Both the position numbers and the translations under genes were made by a program. The notes under the pieces are model-generated. The model had not been told where the DNA came from. It ran no database searches and saw only the letters and a program-made list of their open reading frames with translations. Shown here piece by piece: positions 1 through 7,100 of a stretch of DNA of 13,193 nt. Position 1 is the stretch's first letter, and each line of letters opens with the position of its first letter. The DNA is taken from assembly GCA_964555675.1 (NCBI GenBank), contig CAZKTU010000188.1, positions 1 through 13,193 of the forward strand, in the 5' to 3' direction. Source of the DNA: CAIWXH01 sp964555675. GTDB taxonomy: Bacteria; Chloroflexota; Chloroflexia; Chloroflexales; Chloroflexaceae.

Positions 1-33
1 CCTTCATCCTTCATCCTTCATCCTTCATCCTTC
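1..33 (+). repeat. TTCATCC heptanucleotide tandem repeat
   Basis: Four complete TTCATCC units occupy 3-30, followed by a partial TTC at 31-33 and preceded by CC at 1-2, so the array may extend upstream of the window. It ends one base before the AAGGAG ribosome site (35-40) of the regulator gene that starts at 46. The same array, also four units plus TTC on the coding strand, occurs inside the membrane transferase gene at 12046-12076. I recall such arrays as dispersed elements in Chloroflexota genomes; that part is from memory. Confidence 0.95.
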
Positions 34-45
34 CAAGGAGCCAGC

Positions 46-2664
46 GTGGAGTCAGGGACAAGCCTGCCGCGGGCGGCGAGCAGCTTCGTAGGCCGCGAGC
101 GCGAGCGACGCGCTGTCGGCGAGCTGCTGCGCCAGGGCCGGCTGTTGACGCTGACCGGCCCGGCGGGGTCCGGCAAGACCCGTCTGGCCATCGAGGTGGC
201 CACAGAGCTCGCGGGCGCCTACGCCGACGGGGCGACCTTCGTCCCTCTGGCCGGCGTGCGCCGGGCCGAGGGCGTGCTGCCCGCCATCGCCATGGCCCTG
301 GGGCTGCGCGACCAGGGCGCCCGCAGCCCCTACGAGAACCTCGTGCGCCACCTGCGCCGGCGCGAGCTGCTGCTGGTGCTCGACAACTTCGAGCATGTGG
401 CGACTGCCGCCCCGCAGATCGCCGACTTGCTGGCGGCGACCGAGGGCCCGCGCCTGCTGGTGACCAGCCGGGGCGCCCTGCATATCACGGGCGAGCAAGA
501 GTTTCCGCTCGACCCGCTCGAGCTGCCCGACGAGCGCGCGGGCAAGGCCGACTCGCCTGCGGTGCAGCTGTTCGTCGAGCGGGCCCGGGCGGTGCGCCCG
601 GACTTCGCCCTGAGCGCCGAGAACGCCGCGGCGGTGGCGGCGATCTGCCGACGTCTGGACGGGCTGCCCCTGGCGATCGAGCTGGCGGCCGCCCGCACTC
701 GCCTGATGCAGCCCGCGGCCCTGCTGGCGCGCCTGGGGCGCAGCCTGAGCATCCTCACGGGCGGCTCGCGGGATCTGCCGGCCCGCCACCAGACCCTGCG
801 CGACGCGATCGCCTGGAGCTACGACCTGCTCGAAGCCGACGAGCGGCGGCTCTTCCGCCGGCTCGCCGTCTTCGCCGGGGGCTTCAGCCTCGCGGCGGTC
901 GAGGCGGTCTGCGCCGAGCCCGACGGCGCCCGCCCCGAGATCGATCTGCTGGCGGCCCTGGCCGACAAGAGCCTGATCAAGCCCCTGGTCGACCAGAGCG
1001 AGCCGCGCTTCACCATGCTCGAGACGATCAGCGAGTACGCGGCCGACATGCTCGGGGCGAGCGGCGAGGGACCGGCCTTGCGCCGCAGGCACGCCGACTA
1101 CTTCGTCGCCCTGGCCGAGGCGGCCGCCCGCGGCCTGGCCGAAGGCGACTCGCAGAGCTGGCTGGCGCGCCTCGACGCCGAGCAGAGCAACCTGCGGCTG
1201 GCCCTGAGCACCCTGATGGACCCGGCCGAGGGCGACGACCCCGACCCGGCCCTGCGCATCGCCGCCGCCCTGGCGCGCTACTGGTGGGGCCGCGGCCAGC
1301 TGCGCGAGGGCTACGCCTGGCTACAGGCCGCGATCGCCCGCTCGTCGGGCGGCCTGCCCATCGCCGAGCTGCGCGCCTCGTCGGGCGACCGGGCCACCGA
1401 CGCGCTGCTGCGCACCAGGCTGGCCCTGCGGGTCGATGTGCTGATCAGCGCCGGGGAGTTCGTGCGCGACCTCGATGGGCCCATGGCGGCGGCCGCCTTC
1501 CACGAGTCGGCCCTGGGCCTGGCCCGCGAGCTTGGCGACAGAGCCGGCGCGGCGCGAGCCCTCGGGGGGCTCGGCGCCGCCGCCTTCGTGCGCGGCGACT
1601 ACCACACGGCCAGGGCGCGCATCGAAGAGAGCCTGGCACTCTACGCCACCCTCGCGCTGCCGTGGCAGCGGGCGATGGCCCTGAACGACCTGAGCTTCGC
1701 CCTCTACTGGCTGGGCGAGTTCGACCGGGCCCGCGCCCTCAGCAGCGAAAGCCTGGCCGTGATGAGCCGGCTCGGCGACCCGCGCGGGACCGGCTACGCC
1801 CTGCTCGGCCTGGGGGCCACCGCCCTGCAACAGGGCGACAGCGCCGCAGCCCGCGCCTTTTTCGAGGACGCTCTGGCGAAGCTGCGCGCCGTGGGCGACG
1901 CCCGCGGGGTGGGCCTGGTGCTGACCGACCTTGGCCAGGCCGCCCTGGCGGGCGGCGACCAGGCGGGCGCCAGGGCGGCCCTCGACGAAGCCCTGGCCGC
2001 CCTCAGCGCCATCGGCGACAGCTGGATCAGGGGCTTCGCCCAGATCTATCAGGGCGACCTCGAGCGCGAGGCCGGGCGGCTGGATGCCGCCGCCGCCGCC
2101 TTCGCAGAGGCTCTGGCCCCGCGGACGGGCGGGCGCGACCGCTCGCAGACCGTGCAGGCCATCGAGGGTCTGGCGGGGACGGCGGCGGGCCGCGGCCACT
2201 ACGGGCGGGCGGCCGTGCTCTTCAGCGCCGCCGAGACCGCCCGGGCCGCCCTGGCTCTACCGCCCCTGCCGACACGTCTGGCCCGCATCGCGGCCGACAT
2301 GGCCGCCACGCGACGCCAGCTCAGCGCCGAGGCCTTCGCCGAGAGCCTGGCCCAGGGCCGCGCCCTGAGCCTCAGCCAGGCGGTCGAGCTGGCCCTGCGG
2401 CCCTTCGGCGAGGGGCCTCAGCCGCCCCAGCCGGCGGCGGAGCAGCCGGGCGCGGTCCCCGGCCCCGACGAACTGACGGTGCGCGAACGCGAGGTGCTGC
2501 GCCAGGTGGCCGCAGGCCTGAGCAATCAGGCGATCGCCGAGGCCCTGGGCCTGAGCATCTATACGGTCCAGGCCCATCTGCGCTCGATCTATGCCAAACT
2601 CGGGGTCAGCTCGCGGGCCGCGGCGGGGCGCTACGCCTGGGCCCACGGGCTGGCCGGCCCATAG
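46..2664 (+). CDS. STAND-type ATPase/TPR regulator with C-terminal LuxR HTH
   Basis: An 872-residue cytoplasmic transcription regulator. The N-terminal nucleotide-binding module shows Walker A GPAGSGKT at residues 38-45, Walker B ELLLVLDNFEHV at about 107-118, an LLVTSR sensor segment, and the GLPLAIELAAAR motif at 206-217, as in AfsR/LuxR-type STAND ATPases. A winged-helix-like METISEYA segment follows, then a long alanine-rich array of TPR-like repeats with LxxLGxxAxxxGD periodicity (about 470-700). The C-terminus (about 810-865) is a LuxR/GerE helix-turn-helix: LTVREREVLRQVAAGLSNQAIA, with SIYTVQAHLRSIYAKLGV as its recognition region. The start is GTG, chosen because AAGGAG lies five bases upstream. 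In this family ATP and an inducer bound by the TPR arm switch oligomerisation and DNA binding; the inducer here is unknown. It converges on the TPR-like microprotein with an 11-bp gap, and the two stop codons sit in the arms of a 5-bp stem (TAGGC/GCCTA). Confidence 0.93.
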   Translation: MESGTSLPRAASSFVGRERERRAVGELLRQGRLLTLTGPAGSGKTRLAIEVATELAGAYADGATFVPLAGVRRAEGVLPAIAMALGLRDQGARSPYENLVRHLRRRELLLVLDNFEHVATAAPQIADLLAATEGPRLLVTSRGALHITGEQEFPLDPLELPDERAGKADSPAVQLFVERARAVRPDFALSAENAAAVAAICRRLDGLPLAIELAAARTRLMQPAALLARLGRSLSILTGGSRDLPARHQTLRDAIAWSYDLLEADERRLFRRLAVFAGGFSLAAVEAVCAEPDGARPEIDLLAALADKSLIKPLVDQSEPRFTMLETISEYAADMLGASGEGPALRRRHADYFVALAEAAARGLAEGDSQSWLARLDAEQSNLRLALSTLMDPAEGDDPDPALRIAAALARYWWGRGQLREGYAWLQAAIARSSGGLPIAELRASSGDRATDALLRTRLALRVDVLISAGEFVRDLDGPMAAAAFHESALGLARELGDRAGAARALGGLGAAAFVRGDYHTARARIEESLALYATLALPWQRAMALNDLSFALYWLGEFDRARALSSESLAVMSRLGDPRGTGYALLGLGATALQQGDSAAARAFFEDALAKLRAVGDARGVGLVLTDLGQAALAGGDQAGARAALDEALAALSAIGDSWIRGFAQIYQGDLEREAGRLDAAAAAFAEALAPRTGGRDRSQTVQAIEGLAGTAAGRGHYGRAAVLFSAAETARAALALPPLPTRLARIAADMAATRRQLSAEAFAESLAQGRALSLSQAVELALRPFGEGPQPPQPAAEQPGAVPGPDELTVREREVLRQVAAGLSNQAIAEALGLSIYTVQAHLRSIYAKLGVSSRAAAGRYAWAHGLAGP

Positions 2665-2675
2665 GCCCGGGGAGC

Positions 2676-2942
2676 CTACGCGGTCGCGTCGAGCAGCTCG
2701 AGCTCGCGGCGGGCGACGGCGCTGCTCGGGTTGATCACCAGCACCCGCTCGAGGCAGTAGCGGCGGTGAGAGGGGCTGGAGAGCTGCATATAGAGCCAGA
2801 GCCAGTCGAGCTCGAGGTTCGAGTCGGCCCGCAGGGCGATGCGGAAGAGCTCCTCTTCGCGGGCGACGGCCTGGGGCGTCAGCCGCTCGGCGGGCTCGCC
2901 GGCCAGCGAGAGGCCCAGACTGGCTGTAGAGTAGGCATTCAT
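2676..2942 (-). CDS. Stand-alone TPR-like microprotein (88 aa)
   Basis: This encodes 88 residues when started at the second of two adjacent ATGs (2940-2942), seven bases from an AAGGAG site (2950-2955). The upstream ATG (2943-2945) leaves only four bases and is less likely. The C-terminal half contains LELDWLWLYMQLSS, then CLERVLVINPSSAVARREL. I recall this helix-turn-helix unit, with the WLWL and NP signatures, from longer Chloroflexota TPR proteins; here it is essentially a single unit without other domains. The N-terminal 30 residues have no recognisable motif and no signal peptide. It lies 86 bp downstream of the cyclic-nucleotide-binding gene, behind an intrinsic terminator, so expression probably depends on read-through. 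Function unknown; a protein-protein adaptor is the obvious guess. Confidence 0.78.
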   Translation of the reverse strand: MNAYSTASLGLSLAGEPAERLTPQAVAREEELFRIALRADSNLELDWLWLYMQLSSPSHRRYCLERVLVINPSSAVARRELELLDATA

Positions 2943-2965
2943 CATCGTGCTCCTTATGTACACGC

Positions 2966-3002
2966 AAAAATGCGCGGCTGCGGCAGACCGCATCACCGCG
3001 CA
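2966..3002 (-). terminator. Intrinsic terminator/attenuator between CNB and TPR-like genes
   Basis: On the minus strand a nested hairpin has an outer 7-bp stem (TGCGCGG 2971-2977 with CCGCGCA 2996-3002) and an inner 5-bp stem (TGCGG 2979-2983 with CCGCA 2988-2992, loop of four). The outer arm is followed directly by five T residues (2970-2966). It lies just past the stop codon of the cyclic-nucleotide-binding gene and 11 bases before the ribosome site of the next gene, so it may act as an attenuator. Confidence 0.75.
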
Positions 3003-3028
3003 CCTTCGCGACGGGTTTGCCGGGTGGC

Positions 3029-3388
3029 TCACGCACGGGCGCGCTCGGCGCGCATGCGCTCGGCCATTGTCTGCATCACCTGAACGGCGAAGTAGGGGGT
3101 CTGCTGGACCAGATAGAGAAAGCGCGAGCGGTCGATCGGGGCGAGGCTGCACTCGGTGCGGGCTACGGCGCTCGCGGTGCGCGGGCCGGCGTTGATCAAG
3201 GCCAGCTCGCCGATCAGCTCGCCGGGGCCGAGTGTCTCGATCTCACCGTCCTCGTCGGCGATGGATACCGAGCCCGCGGTGATCACGAACATGCGGTCGC
3301 CCGGATCGCCCTTGCTGAAGATCGTCTCGCCCGCGGCGTAGCGCTCCACATCGTGGGCACGCTGGAAGTTGTTGAATTTAACAGCCAC
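3029..3388 (-). CDS. Single-domain cyclic-nucleotide-binding (Crp-type effector) protein
   Basis: A 119-residue protein consisting only of a cNMP-binding beta-barrel fold. The phosphate-binding cassette runs from GELIGELALI into NAGPRTASAVA; Glu61 and Arg70 are the residues expected to contact the ribose and cyclic phosphate. Upstream GDPGDRMFVITAGSVSI is the typical strand-turn-strand of the family. The C-terminal helix (about 88-117) corresponds to the Crp C-helix, and the chain ends there: the Crp/Fnr DNA-binding domain is absent. The start is GTG, six bases downstream of AAGGAGG (3395-3401). It probably senses cAMP, cGMP or another nucleotide and signals through a partner. The TPR-like gene immediately downstream is the closest candidate partner; that pairing is inferred from position only. 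Confidence 0.9.
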   Translation of the reverse strand: MAVKFNNFQRAHDVERYAAGETIFSKGDPGDRMFVITAGSVSIADEDGEIETLGPGELIGELALINAGPRTASAVARTECSLAPIDRSRFLYLVQQTPYFAVQVMQTMAERMRAERARA

Positions 3389-3455
3389 TGCAGGCCTCCT
3401 TGAGCGACGCTCGATTGCTTGTATCTAGAGTAACAACGTTCGAGCGCGGGCACAT

Positions 3456-3470
3456 CGTTAGTTCTAACTA
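3456..3470. promoter_or_regulatory. Overlapping dyads upstream of the CNB gene
   Basis: Two short overlapping inverted repeats, GTTAG-TT-CTAAC (3457-3468) and TAGTT-CT-AACTA (3459-3470), lie about 70 bases upstream of the GTG start of the cyclic-nucleotide-binding gene in a locally AT-rich patch. The shape is that of a small operator. I could not define a convincing -35/-10 pair here, so assignment to this gene is tentative. Confidence 0.3.
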
Positions 3471-3489
3471 TCTTCCGGCGATATCACGA

Positions 3490-3516
3490 GGCCGCCCCTC
3501 GGGCTGAGGGGCGGCC
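3490..3516. terminator. Perfect 11-bp stem-loop, probable terminator
   Basis: GGCCGCCCCTC (3490-3500) pairs perfectly with GAGGGGCGGCC (3506-3516) around a five-base loop. No T-tract follows on either strand, so it is not a textbook intrinsic terminator. Its place downstream of the four-helix membrane gene (stop at 3607, minus strand) and ahead of the cyclic-nucleotide-binding gene suggests it separates the two transcripts. Confidence 0.5.
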
Positions 3517-3521
3517 GGGGT

Positions 3522-3585
3522 GGGCGCACACATGGGTGCGCCCTTACGGGTGGCTGGGTGCGCCCTACGGGTGGCGGCTACCCGT
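3522..3585. repeat. Tandem 21/22-bp repeat with flanking hairpins
   Basis: The unit GGGTGCGCCCTTACGGGTGGC (3534-3554) is repeated after one base as GGGTGCGCCCTACGGGTGGC (3556-3575), differing by one T. The first copy's GTGCGCCC (3536-3543) pairs with GGGCGCAC (3522-3529). The second copy's ACGGGT (3567-3572) pairs with ACCCGT (3580-3585). No gene could be supported in the 3389-3606 spacer. The arrangement resembles a short repetitive extragenic element; only two copies are visible, so it is not a CRISPR array. Confidence 0.7.
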
Positions 3586-3606
3586 CAGTTTTGCTCGGAC
3601 GCTGTA

Positions 3607-4005
3607 CTATGCCTGGATGCCGATCAGCACATTGCTGACCACCAGCACGAGCAGGACGGCCAGAGAGGCCAGGGGCGCCCAGCGGCCGAGGCTGCGCAGG
3701 GGGTTGCGCGGGCCGGTGGCCATATGGGCCAGGCCGGCGGCGATCAGGCCGATGATCGGGTGCAGGATGAAGGGGAAGCCGAGGTAGCGGGCCTGAGTCT
3801 CGCCGCTGGTGGTGACGAGCAGGTAGATCCAGTAGATGATGCCGAGCGTCACCTGGAGGTCGACCAGCACCGGGAAGAAGCGGGCGACGGGGCTGCGCGG
3901 CGCGTCGGGTTTATAGGTGACGGTCAGATAGATTGCCGCCAGCACGATCAGGACCGGCAGGATCATCTCGCCAAAGACACTGTGAATCTGAAAAATGACG
4001 CCCAT
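3607..4005 (-). CDS. Four-helix membrane protein, cytochrome b-like histidine pattern
   Basis: A 132-residue integral membrane protein with four predicted helices at about 8-30, 44-65, 77-97 and 108-130. His8 begins helix 1 (FQIHSVFGEM), helix 2 has the LQVTLGIIYWIYLL segment, and helix 3 carries His82 and His94 (FILHP, then GLIAAGLAHMATG). From memory, small four-helix cytochrome b-like proteins of unknown function share this HS / LQ..LG / EHP..H layout, which would allow heme binding; no assigned function is implied. The start is ATG with a weak GGAG five bases upstream. A TTGACG-17-TACAAT promoter sits about 70-95 bases upstream and overlaps the end of the preceding regulator gene, so it is probably transcribed alone. 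The possible membrane redox role is inference. Confidence 0.8.
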   Translation of the reverse strand: MGVIFQIHSVFGEMILPVLIVLAAIYLTVTYKPDAPRSPVARFFPVLVDLQVTLGIIYWIYLLVTTSGETQARYLGFPFILHPIIGLIAAGLAHMATGPRNPLRSLGRWAPLASLAVLLVLVVSNVLIGIQA

Positions 4006-4022
4006 TGGTCTCCGCTCTCTAT

Positions 4023-4039
4023 GCTGCGCAGGGCGCAGC
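4023..4039. other. Short hairpin in the leader of the four-helix gene
   Basis: GCTGCGC (4023-4029) pairs with GCGCAGC (4033-4039) across a three-base loop. It would lie in the 5' leader of the minus-strand membrane protein transcript if the promoter at 4073-4101 is used, and downstream of the stop codon of the large MalT-like gene. It could act as a weak terminator or a leader structure; no T-tract follows. Confidence 0.4.
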
Positions 4040-4072
4040 GTTCATGGTCACATCAGACGACCGGCAGCCCTG

Positions 4073-4101
4073 ATTGTATTACTTTTCACAAGAAACGTCA
4101 A
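4073..4101 (-). promoter_or_regulatory. Sigma70-type promoter for the four-helix membrane gene
   Basis: Reading the minus strand, TTGACG (4101-4096) and TACAAT (4078-4073) are separated by exactly 17 bases, each one mismatch from the bacterial housekeeping consensus. The predicted transcript would begin near 4066, giving a leader of about 60 bases before the ATG at 4005. The -35 box overlaps the TGA stop (4098-4100) of the upstream regulator. Confidence 0.65.
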
Positions 4102-7100
4102 ATCGCCTCATTGCGCTTCAGGGCCTCATAGAGAGCCATCGTCTCGGGCAGCGGCTCCATGGCCAACTCGTCGCGCAGGGCCTGGGCGCAGCGCGTATAG
4201 CTGCGCAGGGCCTGCGAGCGGCTGCCGGCGCGGCCGTGAGCCTGCATGAGGATCTGGTAGGCCTCCTCGTAGCAGCGGTCGCGGCGCAGCACCTGCTCGC
4301 AGAGCTGCACGGCCTGAGCCTGGTCGCCCTCGGCGCTGAGGCGAGCGGCGTAGCTCACCGCCGTAGCGAGGAAGCGCGCAGTCAGGCGCTCGCGCTCCTC
4401 GGTCGTCCAGGGATCGTAGAGCGACTCGGCCAGATAGTCGCCCCGATAGAGCCCGACGGCGAGCTGCGCGTTGCGGCGGGCGAACTCGCGGTCATCGCTC
4501 GAGGCGGCGGCGGCGGTGCGCAGCTCGAACTCGTCGACGTCGATCCAGACGCCGTAGGAGGGCGAGAAGCTGTAGGCCAGGCCCTGGCGGCGCACGAAGA
4601 AGGGCGCGACGCGGGGCGGGCGAGCCGGCTCGAGGGCCGCATTGAGCGCGTTGAGCGTCACCTTGAACTGGCGCTCGGCGGCCTCGAGGTCGGCCTCGGG
4701 CCACAGCCAGGCGCAGATCTGCTCGCGCTGGACCCAGTGGCCGCGCATGGTGAGCAGTAGCTGAAAGAGCTGCCGGGCCTTCTCGCGCTGCCACTCGCGA
4801 GCCTGGATCTCGTGGGGGCCGCGCCAGACGCGGAACGTGCCGAGCATCTGCACGCGCAGGGTATAGCCAGGGTGATAGTCCTCGACCGTATCGTCGCCGG
4901 CGATGGTGGGGAAGCCCTGGCGCAGCAGCAGGCGGGCCAGCTCGGCGTGGCCCTGGAGGGAGCGGGCCCGCAGCAGCAGGGGCACCAGGGTGGCCAGGTC
5001 GCGCGGGCCAAAGAGGCTCTGGCCGATTAGCACGCCAACATAGCCGTGCTCGGCGACAGAGTCGAGCAGGCGCACAATCTCGGCGTCGGCGGCGGCGCTA
5101 TTGCCGGCGCGCAGGGCGCTGATGGCCCGCCAGAGGGTGGTGAGGGCCAGACCATAGCTGTCGCCGCCGCGGGCGAAGCGCTGGCGGGCCTGCTCGAGCC
5201 ACTCGGCCGCGCGCTCTTCGCCGGCGGCCACGGCGGCGCCGCCCAGGGCCAGGAGGATCAGGGCCGAGGTCCACTCATCGCCCGCCGCCGCGGCGATCTG
5301 CAGGCCCTCGCGGGCCTCGGCCTCGGCGCGGGGCAGATCGCCCCCGTGGCCGCTGAGCAGGGTCAGGCCGAGGTAGGCCTCGGCGCGCGTGCGGGTCACG
5401 CCGACCGTCTGGATCAGGCTCATGGCGGTGGCGTAGCGCTGGAGGGCCGGCGAGGGGTCACTCGCCGCGACCAGCTGGTAAGCGTGGCCCAGGCGCAGCT
5501 CGGCGATGGCCTCGGTGATCGGCGAGCCGAGCTGCTGGGACTCGAGCAGCCCGCGGCCGGCCATAGCGAGGGCGCGGGCGCCGTTGCCGAGCATCGCGTA
5601 GATCAGCGCGAGCAGCAGCAGGGGCTCGCGGTGGGCGCCAGGCCGCTCGACGGCCGCGCCCGGGGGGCCGGCCCAGAGCCGGGCCTCGAGCTGCTGGCGG
5701 GCCTCGTTCAGGCGGCCGGCCCGCAGCAGCAGGCGGGGCGGCAGCTCCGTGCGCGAGGCGGCGCCCACCACGTTCTCTCGTTCGCCCCGTTTGGCCGCCG
5801 CCTGATCGCCTCGCCCCGCCGAGCCCCGATCCTCGAGCTGGCGAGCGGCGCCCTCGAGGATCAGGGCCACATCGGCGCGCCCGCGGTTGGCCCAGTTCTC
5901 AGCCTGCATACGCAGCAGCTCGGCCCGCTCGGCCCAGCGCTCGGGCGGGAGCAGCTTCAGGGCCCGCTTGAGCAGGCCTGTAGCGTGGGCGGGCTGGACA
6001 GTATCGAGGTAAACCTCGGCCTGGCCGCGCAGGGCGCGCACCTGGCCGTCGAGGTCGCCGGCGGCCGCGTGGGCCGCGTCGGCGGCGCCGTAGGCCAGCA
6101 GGGCATCGTCGAAGCGCCCGAGGTAGCGCAGGGCGGCGGCCTGGGCCTCGAGCAGTCGCGGGGTCGCGCGGGCGGCGTGGGGCAGGCGGGCGGCCCAGGC
6201 GAAGATCTGCTCGGCGCGGCCGGCCGCCAGGAGGGCGGGGGTATACTCGACCAGAGCGGCCGCGGCCTGCTGCTCGTCGCCGAGCATCAGCAGGTGGTGC
6301 AGGACCCCATCGGGATCGTCGAGGCGTCGGTAGTACCAGGCCGCGCGGCGATGCAGCTCGGACCAGGTGGCCAGGGTGCGCTGGGCGCGCCGCGCGAGGA
6401 AGGCCCGGAAGACCGGCTGGATGGCGACCACGCCCTCGGCGTCGCGCTCGACGAAGAGGCGCCGGCGCTCGAGCTCGGCGAAGCGCGGCTCGGGCGCGGC
6501 CCCATCGGCCACCAGGGTACACAGATCGGGGACGAGGCGGAGCAGGCCGGCGGTCTGCAGCAGGAAGCGCAGCAGATCCTCGGGCAGCTCATCGAGGATC
6601 TCGCGGGACAGGTAGGCGTCGAGGGGCGCGGGGCCCGCAAGACCCAGGGCGGCGCGCCAGTCGCCCGCGGCGAGGGCCGCCTGCATGGCGAGGGGCCAGC
6701 CGCGGGCAGTCTGGAGCATAAGCTCGAGATCGTCGGGGGCGCGCTTCCCGGCGAGGGCCCAGAGGGCCCGGGCCTCGTCGAGGTCGAAGGTCAGATCGTC
6801 GGGGCCGATGGTGAGCAGCTCGCCGCGCAGGCGCGCCAAGGCGACCGAGGCGAGGGTGGGCTCGGCGCGGGCGACCAGGGTCACGTGGAGGCGCAGGGGC
6901 TGGATGGCGACCAGGCGCTCGATCACGGCGCGCAGCTCGGGGCGAGCATCGGCCTGGTGAAAGTCGTCGATCACCAGAAGCGTATCGTCGTCGAGGGCTG
7001 CGGCGAGCTCGTTGACCAGAGTCTCGAGAGCCGGGTCGATCTCGGTCGGGGCGCGGGCCAGGGCCGCGCCGACGCGCTCTTCGTCGATCGGGGCCACGGC

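Noticed and set aside
52..1092. 346-codon minus-strand open frame
   Set aside because: Antisense shadow of the N-terminal ATPase domain; composition is Gln/Arg/Ala-rich and there is no family signature.
1284..3083. 599-codon plus-strand open frame
   Set aside because: It is the +1/+2 frame shadow of the LuxR-type regulator in GC-rich DNA, Arg/Gly/Pro-rich without any motif, and it then runs antisense over the TPR-like and CNB genes.
3534..3575. Two-copy repeat considered as a CRISPR array
   Set aside because: The copies are separated by a single base with no spacer, and there are only two; no cas genes are nearby.
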